64,000 bases of DNA from positions 1 to 64,000 of the forward strand of contig JAXMCI010000040.1 of NCBI GenBank assembly GCA_046349435.1. The letters run 5' to 3'. Shown piece after piece: positions 1-8,021 of the stretch. Source of the stretch: JAXMCI01 sp046349435. GTDB lineage: Bacteria; Pseudomonadota; Alphaproteobacteria; Dongiales; Dongiaceae. Each line of letters begins with the position of its first letter. Position 1 is the stretch's first letter. The position numbers were made by a program, and so were the translations under genes. The notes below the pieces were generated by a model. It was given only the letters and a program-made list of their open reading frames with translations, was not told where the DNA came from and made no database searches.

Positions 1-1
1 G

Positions 2-688
2 CTGTTCCCGCGGGACCCGCACTTCCGCTTCCCGCTGCTCGGCCCGCTGCTGCTCCTGCCGCTGGCCCTCGCCCTGCTGCCCTTCCGCCGCAGCTGGCGG
101 CGGCCGGCCGACCTGTTCTGCGGGCTGGTCTTCCTGCTGACGCTCGTCTCGCTGTTCTTCCAGTATTCCGACCACGGGACCTGGGGCAGCACCCCGGTGC
201 ATTGCAGCTACTACAGCGAGGCGACCCTGTTCGGGCTGATCCCGCTGATCGCTCGCGGCATCCTCGTCCTCTACGAGACATCCGCCCGCCGGCTGGGGCG
301 GGCGCGCGGCTGGCTGCTCGGCGCGGCGGGATCGCTGCTGCTGGCGAACACCCTCCACACCCACGCGCAGCTCGTCGGCGCGCTGCGCTGGTGGGATCCC
401 GTCTACCAGCACCTGCCGGGGCTGGTGGCCCAAGCCGGCCTGCATCATGCAGTGGTCTTCGTGCCGCACGCGCGCGGCGCGCCGCTCGGCGCCTACCCCT
501 TCGTGCCGCTCGAGCAGGCCGACGTGGTCTATTTCCGGACCGGGCCGCTGCCGGCCTGGGGCCTCAACAACCCCGACTGGCGGCTGCCCTACCGGCAGTA
601 CTTCGCCGGCCGCACGCCCTATCTCTACGAGCACTGGGCGCTGACGCCGCTCGACCCCGCGGCGGCGGCGGCCCGGCCTCTGCGCTGA
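2..688 (+). CDS. Partial membrane protein, C-terminal part
   Basis: The reading frame is open from the first bases of the window, so the start lies upstream. The visible 228 residues have hydrophobic stretches near the left edge (LLLLPLALALLPF, LVFLLTLVSLFF) and a further one around YYSEATLFGLIPLIARGI, followed by a soluble tail that ends in a proline/alanine-rich stretch. The YYSEATLFG region and the tryptophan/tyrosine-rich tail resemble C-terminal parts of GT-C-type membrane glycosyltransferases, but no catalytic motif is visible, so the family is uncertain. It ends 6 bp before the stop of the convergent ABC operon. Confidence 0.6.
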   Translation: MFPRDPHFRFPLLGPLLLLPLALALLPFRRSWRRPADLFCGLVFLLTLVSLFFQYSDHGTWGSTPVHCSYYSEATLFGLIPLIARGILVLYETSARRLGRARGWLLGAAGSLLLANTLHTHAQLVGALRWWDPVYQHLPGLVAQAGLHHAVVFVPHARGAPLGAYPFVPLEQADVVYFRTGPLPAWGLNNPDWRLPYRQYFAGRTPYLYEHWALTPLDPAAAAARPLR

Positions 689-694
689 GCGCCC

Positions 695-1474
695 TCAGGC
701 CGCCGTCAGCACGCGCGACAGTAAGGCGCGCGTGCGCGGCTGCTGCGGGCGTCCCAGCACCTCGGCCGGCGGGCCCTGCTCGACGATGGCGCCCTCGTCC
801 ATGAAGACGACGCGGTCGCAGACCTCGCGCGCGAAGCGCATCTCGTGGGTCACCACCAGCATGGTCATGCCCTCCTCGGCGAGCTGGCGCATGACGCCCA
901 GCACCTCGCCGACCAGCTCGGGGTCGAGCGCCGAGGTCGGCTCGTCGAACAGCATCAGCTTCGGCCGCATGGCGAGCGAGCGGGCGATCGCCACCCGCTG
1001 CTGCTGGCCGCCCGAGAGCTGGTGCGGGTAGGCGCCTTCCTTCTCGGCCAGCCCGACCTTCTGCAGCAGCGCGCGCGCCTCGGCGACCGCCGCGGCGCGA
1101 TCCTGCCGCTTCACGACGATCGGCCCCTCGCTGACGTTCTCCAGCGCCGTCTTGTGCGGGAACAGGTTGAAGCTCTGGAACACCATGCCCATGCTCTGCC
1201 GCTGGGCGGCGAGCTCGGCCGGCCGCATCTCGTAGAGCCGGCCGTTGCGCCAGCGCGCCCCGACCGGCCGGCCCTCGAGATAGACGAGGCCCTCGGTCGG
1301 CACCTCGAGGTGGTTGAGGCAGCGCAGCAGCGTGCTCTTGCCCGAGCCCGACGGGCCGACGATGCAGGTCACCTCGCCGCTCGCCACCGACAGCGAGATC
1401 GAGCGCAGCACCTGGTGGCTGCCGAAGCTCTTGCTCAGGCGGTCGATCACCAGCAGGGGCGGGGCGGCGCTCAC
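695..1474 (-). CDS. Amino-acid ABC transporter ATP-binding protein (GlnQ/HisP type)
   Basis: This 259-residue protein is the ATPase of a polar amino-acid importer. It has Walker A (GPSGSGKST), Q-loop (MVFQSFNLFPH), ABC signature (LSGGQQQR), Walker B (LMLFDEPTSALD) and the switch histidine in VVTHEM, in the normal order and at the usual length. I place the start at the GTG that overlaps the permease stop (GTGA, positions 1471-1474), because the reading frame upstream of it lies inside the permease gene and has no family similarity. The gene is last in a binding protein-permease-ATPase operon. Confidence 0.93.
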   Translation of the reverse strand: MSAAPPLLVIDRLSKSFGSHQVLRSISLSVASGEVTCIVGPSGSGKSTLLRCLNHLEVPTEGLVYLEGRPVGARWRNGRLYEMRPAELAAQRQSMGMVFQSFNLFPHKTALENVSEGPIVVKRQDRAAAVAEARALLQKVGLAEKEGAYPHQLSGGQQQRVAIARSLAMRPKLMLFDEPTSALDPELVGEVLGVMRQLAEEGMTMLVVTHEMRFAREVCDRVVFMDEGAIVEQGPPAEVLGRPQQPRTRALLSRVLTAA

Positions 1475-2412
1475 GCCCGGGCCGCCGGCCCGGGCGCGGC
1501 GGCGCGCGCCCGCCGCCAGGGCGACCGCCAGCCGCCGGCCGGCCGGCCGCGGATGGCGAAGCGCCGCTCCACGAGATGCTCCAGCGCCGTGAGGATGGTG
1601 GCGAGCACGAGGTACCAGACGGTGACCACGAGGAGCAGCGGGATGGTCTGGTAGGTGCGCGAGTAGATCATCTGCGCCGAGTACATCAGGTCGGGCAGCG
1701 CCAGCACGCTGACCAGCGAGGTGAACTTCAGCATCGAGATGGTGTCGTTGCCGATCGGCGGGATCAGGATGCGCAGCGCCTGGGGCATGACGATGCGGCG
1801 CATCGCCTGGCCGCGCGTCATGCCGAGCGAGGCCGCCGCCTCGGTCTGGCCGCCGCTCACCGCCAGGATGCCGGCGCGGATCATCTCGGCGGCATAGCCG
1901 CTCTCGGTCAGCGACAGGCCGAGGATGGCGGCGCTGAACGGGGTGATCAGCTCGTTGGTGTCCCAGGAGACGAGCGGCGGCGCGAAGGGCAGGCCCAGGC
2001 CGATGCGCGGGAAGAGCAGCGCGAGGTTGTACCAGAACACCAGCTGGACCAGCGGCGGCACGCCGCGGAAGAACCAGACCCAGGCCCAGGCGACGCCCTG
2101 GAACACCGGGTTGCGCGACAGCCGCATGATGGCGACGACGATGCCGAGGCCGAGCCCGACGACCATGGCGAGGAAGGTCAGCAGCAGCGTCCGCCCCAGC
2201 CCGGCGACGATCTCGCCGTTGAGGAAGTAGGACAGCGCCACGTCCCACTGCATGTTGCCGTTCGTCAGCAGCGTCCAGACGAACAGCAGGGCGAGCAGCA
2301 CCAGCACGCCGCCGCCGATCCACCAGGAGGGATGCGGCAGCGGGATGGGGCGGGGGACCGGCCCGGAGAGATCGATCGCCGGCGGCGGGTCGCCGCCGCC
2401 GCGGCGCATCAC
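1471..2412 (-). CDS. Amino-acid ABC transporter permease
   Basis: A 313-residue inner-membrane subunit of the HisM/GlnP family. A cytoplasmic N-terminus is followed by a long first membrane span (GGGVLVLLALLFVWTL) and further spans around TLLLTFLAMVVGLGLGIVVAIM. The cytoplasmic EAA loop that contacts the ATPase is present as EAAASLGMTRGQAMRRIVMPQA. It overlaps the ATPase gene by 4 bp, so the two are probably translationally coupled. Only one permease is present, so it probably works as a homodimer. Confidence 0.92.
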   Translation of the reverse strand: MMRRGGGDPPPAIDLSGPVPRPIPLPHPSWWIGGGVLVLLALLFVWTLLTNGNMQWDVALSYFLNGEIVAGLGRTLLLTFLAMVVGLGLGIVVAIMRLSRNPVFQGVAWAWVWFFRGVPPLVQLVFWYNLALLFPRIGLGLPFAPPLVSWDTNELITPFSAAILGLSLTESGYAAEMIRAGILAVSGGQTEAAASLGMTRGQAMRRIVMPQALRILIPPIGNDTISMLKFTSLVSVLALPDLMYSAQMIYSRTYQTIPLLLVVTVWYLVLATILTALEHLVERRFAIRGRPAGGWRSPWRRARAAAPGPAARA

Positions 2413-2454
2413 GGCGCCCGCCCGGGGCGGGCGCCGCGGCGCCGTGCGAAGGCC

Positions 2455-3354
2455 CTATTTGGGATCGGGATTCTCCGCGGTCACCAGGACCGCCTTGGTC
2501 AGCATGCCCTGCTTGTCGACGCCCCACTCGGCCATCAGGGCCTTGTAGCTGCCGTCGTCGATCATCCCCTGCAGCACCTTCTGCAGCGCCGGGCCGAGCG
2601 CGCTGCCGCGCGGCACGCCGATGCCGTTATAGACCGCGTTCGAGGTCAGCTCGGAGATCGCGAAGGTCCCCGTCTGCTTGGCGAGGTAGGCGAGCTTCGC
2701 CGAGCCCGCGGCGGTCATCTCGACGCGGCCCGAGGAGACCGCCAGCTCGGCGGCGTTCTGGGTGGTGAACTGCTGCAGGTCGATCGGCTTCAGCCCCTTG
2801 TCGGTGCAGGTCTCCTTGCTGACCTTGGTGAGGAACTGGAAGTCCCAGGCGCCGGTCAGCACCGCGATGCTGTGGCCGCAGAGATCCGATTCCTGGCGGA
2901 TGGTGAGCGGCTTGGTCTTGAGGAAGGCATAGGCCGTCCCCTCCATGCGCTGCGGGATGAAGTCGAGCGCCTTCAGCCGCTCCGCGGTCACCCCGAAGGA
3001 GGAGAAGCCGGCGTCGAACCGGCCGCTCGCCAGGCCGGGGATGATCTGCTCGAAGCTGGTGCCGGTGATGTGGAACTCGACGCCGAGGCGCTGCGCCATG
3101 GCCTTGGCCATGTCGATGCTCCAGCCCTTGAGCTCGCCGTTCTCGGTGAACTCGTCCGGCGGCCAGTCGTTGAACGCCGCCACCTTGACGCCGTTGGTGC
3201 GGAACTGCTCGGGCAGCGCGTCGTGGAGGGCCTGGTCGACGCCCGACCCGGCCCGCGCCCCCGGGGCGCCGAGCAGACCTGCCGCCAGCATGGCGGCGGC
3301 GAGCACCAGCAGCCGGCCCTTGCGGCCGGGCGCGGCATGTTGTCGTCCGAGCAT
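2455..3354 (-). CDS. Amino-acid ABC transporter substrate-binding protein
   Basis: A 299-residue periplasmic binding protein of the polar amino-acid (SBP_bac_3) family. A signal peptide covers roughly residues 1-35 (LLVLAAAMLAAGLLGAPGARA). The mature protein shows the family landmarks VAAFNDWPPDEF, GWSIDMAKAMAQRLG and FDAGFSSFGVTAERLKALDF. It is the first gene of the operon, 42 bp upstream of the permease, and its promoter overlaps a palindromic operator. The substrate cannot be deduced. Confidence 0.92.
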   Translation of the reverse strand: MLGRQHAAPGRKGRLLVLAAAMLAAGLLGAPGARAGSGVDQALHDALPEQFRTNGVKVAAFNDWPPDEFTENGELKGWSIDMAKAMAQRLGVEFHITGTSFEQIIPGLASGRFDAGFSSFGVTAERLKALDFIPQRMEGTAYAFLKTKPLTIRQESDLCGHSIAVLTGAWDFQFLTKVSKETCTDKGLKPIDLQQFTTQNAAELAVSSGRVEMTAAGSAKLAYLAKQTGTFAISELTSNAVYNGIGVPRGSALGPALQKVLQGMIDDGSYKALMAEWGVDKQGMLTKAVLVTAENPDPK

Positions 3355-3422
3355 GTCTTGTCTCTCCCCTGTGTGGCGCCCCGGTTGCGACGCTCCGCGC
3401 CGCTTTGACAGGCCGCGGTCGG

Positions 3423-3440
3423 TGTGCGAACGTTCTCACA
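3423..3440. promoter_or_regulatory. LacI-type operator palindrome
   Basis: TGTGCGAACGTTCTCACA is an 18-bp inverted repeat with a central CG and one mismatched pair. An AACGTT core flanked by TG/CA arms is typical of LacI/GalR-family operators. It lies between the transport operon and the LacI-family gene and overlaps the -10 box of the operon. A weak rightward -35-like TTGACA lies at 3405-3410. Confidence 0.6.
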
Positions 3441-3465
3441 ATAGCGCGACGGCGGCCGCGGTCAA
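3438..3465 (-). promoter_or_regulatory. Promoter of the amino-acid ABC operon
   Basis: On the minus strand TTGACC (3465-3460) and TATTGT (3443-3438) are separated by 16 bp. The -10 box abuts the palindromic operator, an arrangement that would allow repression. Confidence 0.6.
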
Positions 3466-3496
3466 GCGGCTGCGGGGCGCGTCTTGGAGGCTGGAC

Positions 3497-4672
3497 CTGT
3501 CCGACAAGCCCTCCAGCAAGCCGACCGACAAGCCGCGCGGCCGGGTCTCTTTGGTCGAGGTGGCGCGCCGCGCCGGCGTCAGCACGGCGACCGCCGGCCG
3601 CGCGCTCGGGGGCTACGGCTATGCCAGCCCGGACATCCGCGAGCGCGTCCGCGCGGCGGCGACGGCGCTGGGCTACCGCCCGAACCGCCTGGCGCGCGGC
3701 CTGATCACCGGCCGGACCCAGACGATCGGGGTCGTCGCCGGCGACATCGAGAGCGCCTTCTATTCCAGCGCCATCCGCAGTATCGGCGACGTGGCGCGCG
3801 CCGCCGGCTTCGGCGTCATCGTGACCAACAGCGACGAGCAGCCGGAGCTGGAGCGCGAGGCGGTCGAGCTGCTGATGGAGAAGCGGGTCGACGGCATCAT
3901 CGTCTCGCCCTGCGACCTCGACCGGCCGCAGCACCTGCTCGACGCGGTGGCCGCCGGCTGCGCGGTGGTGCAGATCGACCGCGTCGCCGCGGGGCTGGCC
4001 GCCGACGCCGTCACCGTCGACAATGTCGGCGGCGCCCGCCAGTGCATCGCCCGGCTGGTCGCGGCCGGCCACCGCGCGATCGCCTTCCTCGCCGAGCTCG
4101 AGATCGGCTATCGCGGCGACGTCGCCTCCTTCCTGGCGCTCGCCGAGCGCGCGCCGCCCGACCCGCACGCGCTCTATCCGAGCTGGCAGCGGCTGCTCGG
4201 CTACCTCGCCGCCCATCGCGAGGCCGGCCTGCCGGTCGAGCCGCGGCTGATCGGCCGCACCGGCGCCTATTCCGTGGCGGCGGCGCGGTCGGCGACGCTC
4301 GAGCTGCTCGGCCGCGCGCCGCGGCCGACCGCGCTCTTCACCGCCGACGGCACCATGTCGGTCGGCGCGCTGGAGGCGATCACCACGCTCGGCATCGCCA
4401 TCCCCGACGGGCTGTCGCTGATCGGCTTCGACGACCTCGACTGGATGAAGTTCGTCGGCCCCGGCATCACCGCGGCGCGGCAGCCGGTGCACGAGATGGG
4501 GCGGGCTGCCGCGGAGCTGATCCTCGCCCGCATCGGCGGCGACGCCGCCCCGCCGCGGCACCTCGAGCTGCCGGCGCAGCTCACCGAGCGCCGCTCGGTC
4601 GCGCCGCCCGCCGGCACAGGCGCGGCCGCCCGGCGATTGCACCACTCGCCTGACCGGGAATCGAGACCATGA
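3497..4672 (+). CDS. LacI-family transcriptional regulator
   Basis: A 391-residue repressor-type regulator: an N-terminal LacI HTH (VSLVEVARRAGVSTATAGRAL) with the hinge-helix region (YRPNRLARGLITGRTQTIGVV), then a periplasmic-binding-protein-like sensor domain (LFTADGTMSVGALEAI, LIGFDDLDWM). No ATG or GTG start is available close to the HTH. I chose the CTG at 3497 because GGAGG (3486-3490) precedes it by 6 bp and it gives a normal N-terminus (MSDKPSSKPTDKPRGR). The alternative is TTG at 3551, which starts directly at the HTH. A GTG at 3422 lies inside the operator. The last 19 residues replace the expected end because of an apparent insertion at 4614. It probably regulates the divergent ABC operon. 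Confidence 0.85.
   Translation: MSDKPSSKPTDKPRGRVSLVEVARRAGVSTATAGRALGGYGYASPDIRERVRAAATALGYRPNRLARGLITGRTQTIGVVAGDIESAFYSSAIRSIGDVARAAGFGVIVTNSDEQPELEREAVELLMEKRVDGIIVSPCDLDRPQHLLDAVAAGCAVVQIDRVAAGLAADAVTVDNVGGARQCIARLVAAGHRAIAFLAELEIGYRGDVASFLALAERAPPDPHALYPSWQRLLGYLAAHREAGLPVEPRLIGRTGAYSVAAARSATLELLGRAPRPTALFTADGTMSVGALEAITTLGIAIPDGLSLIGFDDLDWMKFVGPGITAARQPVHEMGRAAAELILARIGGDAAPPRHLELPAQLTERRSVAPPAGTGAAARRLHHSPDRESRP
4585..4613 (+). repeat. 29-bp direct repeat, left copy
   Basis: Identical to 5093-5121. This copy encodes ERRSVAPPA near the end of the LacI-family protein. Confidence 0.85.
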
Positions 4673-5040
4673 GCTTCGAAGTGTGGTTCGCGCGATTTTC
4701 TCACGGGACCGCCCAAAGGTTCCCGTACGCCTGCATACTAGAAGCGTTTGCAGGATGCAAAATCGAAAGAGATGACACGCGATCCGCGACTCTCAGGTTC
4801 CCCGATGGCGAGCATTGCGAGTTGTACGCCGAAGATTCGCCCGAGATATATGGCCTGATGCTCGCCAGGCCGCCGTACATTCCGTCCTGCTGGAGGGGAC
4901 TGTTCAGACTGATGCAGCTCGCCCACGGTACGGTCTATTGGCCCGGCGGCAGCGCGGTTGCAGATCCGGCCGTCATTCCGCACTTGCCGGAGGACTTTGT
5001 CACCCCCTGGTCGTGGCGCAAACCCCGGAAGACCTCGTAG
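4669..5040 (+). CDS. Hypothetical protein of lower GC, C-terminally frameshifted
   Basis: A 123-residue protein beginning MSFEVWFARF, with no recognised domain; its ATG overlaps the LacI-family stop (ATGA). Base composition is visibly lower in GC than its neighbours. From memory, proteins of this kind usually end with a motif like HLPEDFV...PLVV...EDLVEAI. Here the frame leaves that pattern after HLPEDFV, but the expected continuation (PLVVAQTPEDLVEAIRRS) is present one frame over, ending at TAG 5058-5060. A one-base loss in the C5 run at 5003-5007 would explain it. The gene lies between two 29-bp direct repeats, so it looks like inserted cargo. Function unknown. Confidence 0.6.
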   Translation: MSFEVWFARFSHGTAQRFPYACILEAFAGCKIERDDTRSATLRFPDGEHCELYAEDSPEIYGLMLARPPYIPSCWRGLFRLMQLAHGTVYWPGGSAVADPAVIPHLPEDFVTPWSWRKPRKTS

Positions 5041-5092
5041 AGGCCATCCGCCGGTCATAGCCGCAGCCCGGCACGGCAGGAAGGAAGGGATG

Positions 5093-5121
5093 CGAGCGCC
5101 GCTCGGTCGCGCCGCCCGCCG
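5093..5121 (+). repeat. 29-bp direct repeat, right copy
   Basis: Identical to 4585-4613. Read in the LacI frame it continues as ERRSVAPPAEAGT and then TGA at 5133-5135, which looks like the regulator's original C-terminus. Confidence 0.85.
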
Positions 5122-5137
5122 AGGCGGGGACCTGACC

Positions 5138-5169
5138 GCAGCGGCTCGCCTCACGGCGAGGGCCGCTGC
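5138..5169. terminator. Hairpin between converging genes
   Basis: The arms GCAGCGGC and GCCGCTGC, plus an inner CTCGCC/GGCGAG pairing, form a strong stem between the converging LacI/hypothetical genes and the DUF1254 gene. There is no clear T run, so it is a possible bidirectional terminator only. Confidence 0.4.
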
Positions 5170-5185
5170 GGCCGGTCCGTGCGGG

Positions 5186-6613
5186 TCAGGAACCGGCCTT
5201 CGCCACGGCCGGGATGACCCAGCTGCCGTCCAGGATGGTCGGATCGGTCTCCCGCGGCCAGTACATGCGCAGCATCAGGATGAACTTGCCGGCCGGCGCC
5301 GGCAGCCAGTTGGATTCCTTGTCGGCGCCGGGCGATTCGTGCTGCACGTAGAGGTCGACGGAGCCGTCGGCGTTCTGCTTCAGGCTCTGCCGCGCGCTGA
5401 TCGAGTAGCGGTTGATCGGGTTGGCCACGAAGAAGTACTGCGCGTCGTACATGGTGAGCGACCAGAACCCCTCGGTCGGCGGCAGCTCGCCCTTGGGGAA
5501 ATGCATCACGTACTTGTGGGCGCCGTCATAGGGCTGGCCGTGGGCGTCCTTCAGCGAGGTCGGGTAGATCGCATCCTGCGGCCGGTTGGCGCCCAGCCCG
5601 ATGGCCGTGACCAGCGCCCGGACCGGATAGTCCGTGCCGTAGATCCCGGTCTTCGTCATGTAGTTCCAGCCGTTGATGTCCTTGATGCTGGGGTTCGACT
5701 TGAACTGCAGCATGATGCGGTCGAAGGCGGCCTGCGGCACCCGCTTGGCGACGTCCGCCGGCAGCTTGCCGGCATCGAAGTCCTGCCCGGGGACGAGCCC
5801 GATCCTGGCGAACTGCGCCAGCGCCGGCGCATCGGCCGCGGCCGGCGGGTTGGCCTTCATCAGGCGCGCCAGCAGGGTGAAGTAGGCCGCCGCGTCCATC
5901 GCGTTCACCTGGTCGCGCACGGGGGTCTTGGTGTCGACGGACGGATCGACCGTGCCGGCCGGCGGCGTGTAGGGCTTGCCGTAGGCGCTGAGCGGCACCG
6001 CGCTGATCTTGTCCTGCAGCGCATGAACGGCGGCGTAGTCCTCCGGCGCGCCGGTGCAGTAGATGCGCCCGAGCAGCCAGACCATGCTGGTGGGCGCCTT
6101 GTATTCCTTGACGCCGGCCGGCAGCGTGCCGGTCCAGCCCGGGCCGGTGATGGCGTAGGTCTGCGCCCCGGTGCCGGTGGTGCGCGTGCCGGGCACCTGG
6201 AACACGTCCGTCCAGCCGTCCAGCATCGGGAAGAGGTAGTAGCGGTCCTTCATGTCCGGCAGGCTCAGCACCCACGGCTCCTTCTCCACGTCGATCCAGG
6301 CGAGCGTGTAGAGGGTGTCGGCGTTCGGTGCCGTGACGTCCCTGAACGAGGCGTCCGGATAGGTCCGCAGCCTGGCGAACTGGCCCATGGGCGCGTGGCT
6401 TCCGGTCGGCGCCGCGACGTTGGTCATCACCCGCCGGGTGAACTCCATGGTCACCAGCGGGTAGCCGTAGATGTACGCGTCGACGGCGGTCGAGAAGTCG
6501 TCCAGGCCATCGACCGGCATCATATGGTCGTCGGCCCTGGCCGCAGCGGCCAGGACGCCGCCGGCCAGCAGGCCGAGGGAACCCAATGTGACATGACGGC
6601 GCGAGATGCTCAT
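5186..6613 (-). CDS. DUF1254/DUF1214 domain exported protein
   Basis: A 475-residue protein with an N-terminal twin-arginine-like signal (SRRHVTLGSLGLLAGGVLAAAARA). The DUF1254 part follows (AVDAYIYGYPLVTMEFTRRV; NADTLYTLAWIDVEKEPWVLS). The C-terminal DUF1214 part contains KYVMHFPKGELPP, GFWSLTMYDAQYFFVANP and NRYSIS. These domains usually occur together in proteins of unknown enzymatic role. The start is fixed by the ATG immediately before the signal peptide. It lies 137 bp downstream of the AraC-type regulator in the same orientation, which is the likely regulator. Confidence 0.88.
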   Translation of the reverse strand: MSISRRHVTLGSLGLLAGGVLAAAARADDHMMPVDGLDDFSTAVDAYIYGYPLVTMEFTRRVMTNVAAPTGSHAPMGQFARLRTYPDASFRDVTAPNADTLYTLAWIDVEKEPWVLSLPDMKDRYYLFPMLDGWTDVFQVPGTRTTGTGAQTYAITGPGWTGTLPAGVKEYKAPTSMVWLLGRIYCTGAPEDYAAVHALQDKISAVPLSAYGKPYTPPAGTVDPSVDTKTPVRDQVNAMDAAAYFTLLARLMKANPPAAADAPALAQFARIGLVPGQDFDAGKLPADVAKRVPQAAFDRIMLQFKSNPSIKDINGWNYMTKTGIYGTDYPVRALVTAIGLGANRPQDAIYPTSLKDAHGQPYDGAHKYVMHFPKGELPPTEGFWSLTMYDAQYFFVANPINRYSISARQSLKQNADGSVDLYVQHESPGADKESNWLPAPAGKFILMLRMYWPRETDPTILDGSWVIPAVAKAGS

Positions 6614-6750
6614 TTCGGTGTCTCCCCCAGGGGCGGGCGCTTTCATGGAGGCGCAGAGGCCTCCGCCGGGCGAGGGCGGTAGCACGCGCGCCGGCGCCGG
6701 CACTATGCAGAACTGGAAACGGGCGCCGGCGGAGGGGGCGGTCCGGCGGC

Positions 6751-7704
6751 TCAGGCCGGCGGGCGGGCGAGCGTCGCGGAAGGCGATTCGCCGAACAGCC
6801 GCCGGTAGCGGACGGAGAAGCGGCCGAGCTCCCAGAAGCCGAGGTCGGCGGCGATGCCGGTGACGGTCGCCCTGGCGGGGTCGGCTGCCGTCAGGGCCCG
6901 GCGCGCGAGATGCATGCGGCGGAGCGACATGAAGCGGTGCGGGCTGAGCCCGGTATGCTCCATGCAGGCGGTGTGCAGCGTGCGGACCGAGACGCCCAGC
7001 CGGGTGCAGGCCTCGGTGACGTAGAGCGGCAGCCCCTCGCTCTCCTCGAGCAGCTCGTAGAACCGGCGCAGCACGACGGTCCTGCCGCGGCCGCCGGTTT
7101 CCGGCACGACCATTTCGGGATGGCCCGCCAGGCACTCGGTCAGCGCGGCCAGAAGCGCCTGGTCGGCGGCCCTGGCCACCTCGGGGTGGTGCGCCAGATC
7201 CAGGCGGCCCTCGACCAGCCGCATGATGCTGTGATGGCGCGCGCGCAGGCGGGCGAAGTCGGCCGCGCCGGGACGGACGACGCCGACGGTGATGCGCGGG
7301 CCGCGGTCTTCGCCGGTCAGGGCGGCCCACGCCGTGCCGAGCGCGTCGGGGGTCAGCGTCATCGTCGCCCAGCGGCAGTCCGCCGGCACCCGGAGGAAGT
7401 GCTCCTCGGCCGGCCGCGACATGACGAGGACGGCCGGGTCCAGGTCGATGCCATTGACGGCGAACGGAGCCCCGTCCTGCCCGGCGTGAAACATCAGGAC
7501 GCACCGGGCAAGCGGCAGCTCCGTGCGCACCGCGATCGGCAGCGACTGCGAGCCCCGCTGCACGGTCAGCTGCCGCAGCGCCAGGTTGGACAGGGAGGCC
7601 TGGAACGAGCCGCGCCGCGACGGGACGATCTGGGTGCGGGAGGGCTTGATCCCATCCTGGTATTGATGGGGCTCGACAAATGTGGCGGACATGCCGGCCG
7701 GCAT
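6751..7704 (-). CDS. AraC-family transcriptional regulator
   Basis: A 317-residue regulator. Residues 1 to about 210 form a sensor part of the AraC_binding_2-like kind. The C-terminal 100 residues hold the double HTH: LYVTEACTRLGVSVRTLHTACMEHTGLSPHRFMSLRRMHLARRAL, then VTGIAADLGFWELGRFSVRYRRLFGESPS. The ATG at 7704 is used; an ATG four codons downstream (7692) is an alternative. It is transcribed toward the DUF1254 gene. Confidence 0.88.
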   Translation of the reverse strand: MPAGMSATFVEPHQYQDGIKPSRTQIVPSRRGSFQASLSNLALRQLTVQRGSQSLPIAVRTELPLARCVLMFHAGQDGAPFAVNGIDLDPAVLVMSRPAEEHFLRVPADCRWATMTLTPDALGTAWAALTGEDRGPRITVGVVRPGAADFARLRARHHSIMRLVEGRLDLAHHPEVARAADQALLAALTECLAGHPEMVVPETGGRGRTVVLRRFYELLEESEGLPLYVTEACTRLGVSVRTLHTACMEHTGLSPHRFMSLRRMHLARRALTAADPARATVTGIAADLGFWELGRFSVRYRRLFGESPSATLARPPA

Positions 7705-8021
7705 CGCGCACGCCCTCCGCTATCGCCGTTCCGTAGCCCCGTGCCTCGGCCCGCCGCCGCTCTGGCACCGCCACTTCCTATAGCGGATGCGCGCTCCCCC
7801 GCAAAGCCGGCGGAAGGCCCGGCCACGCAACCGTCGCCATCGCCGGGCGGCACCGTCCCTGCCGGGCCTCGGACCGCCGCGGGTCATGGCCCGTCCGGGG
7901 CGCTGCCCCGCTCCGGCGGCGGCTGCCCGCTTCCGTCAGCGGCGGCGGTCGTGATCACCAGCAGCGCCGGCGCGATTCTGGCGAGCTGCAGCCTCTCGGC
8001 CTCGGGCAGCAGGGCATCGAT
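7705..8021. other. Intergenic stretch without a supported gene
   Basis: Between the AraC-type gene and the HTH remnant I see no gene with family support on either strand, and no clear promoter. It may include the lost 5' part of the HTH gene. Confidence 0.5.

Noticed and set aside
3422..3424. GTG start for the LacI-family gene
   Set aside because: It lies inside the operator and would add about 25 unconserved residues before the HTH; it has no Shine-Dalgarno site.
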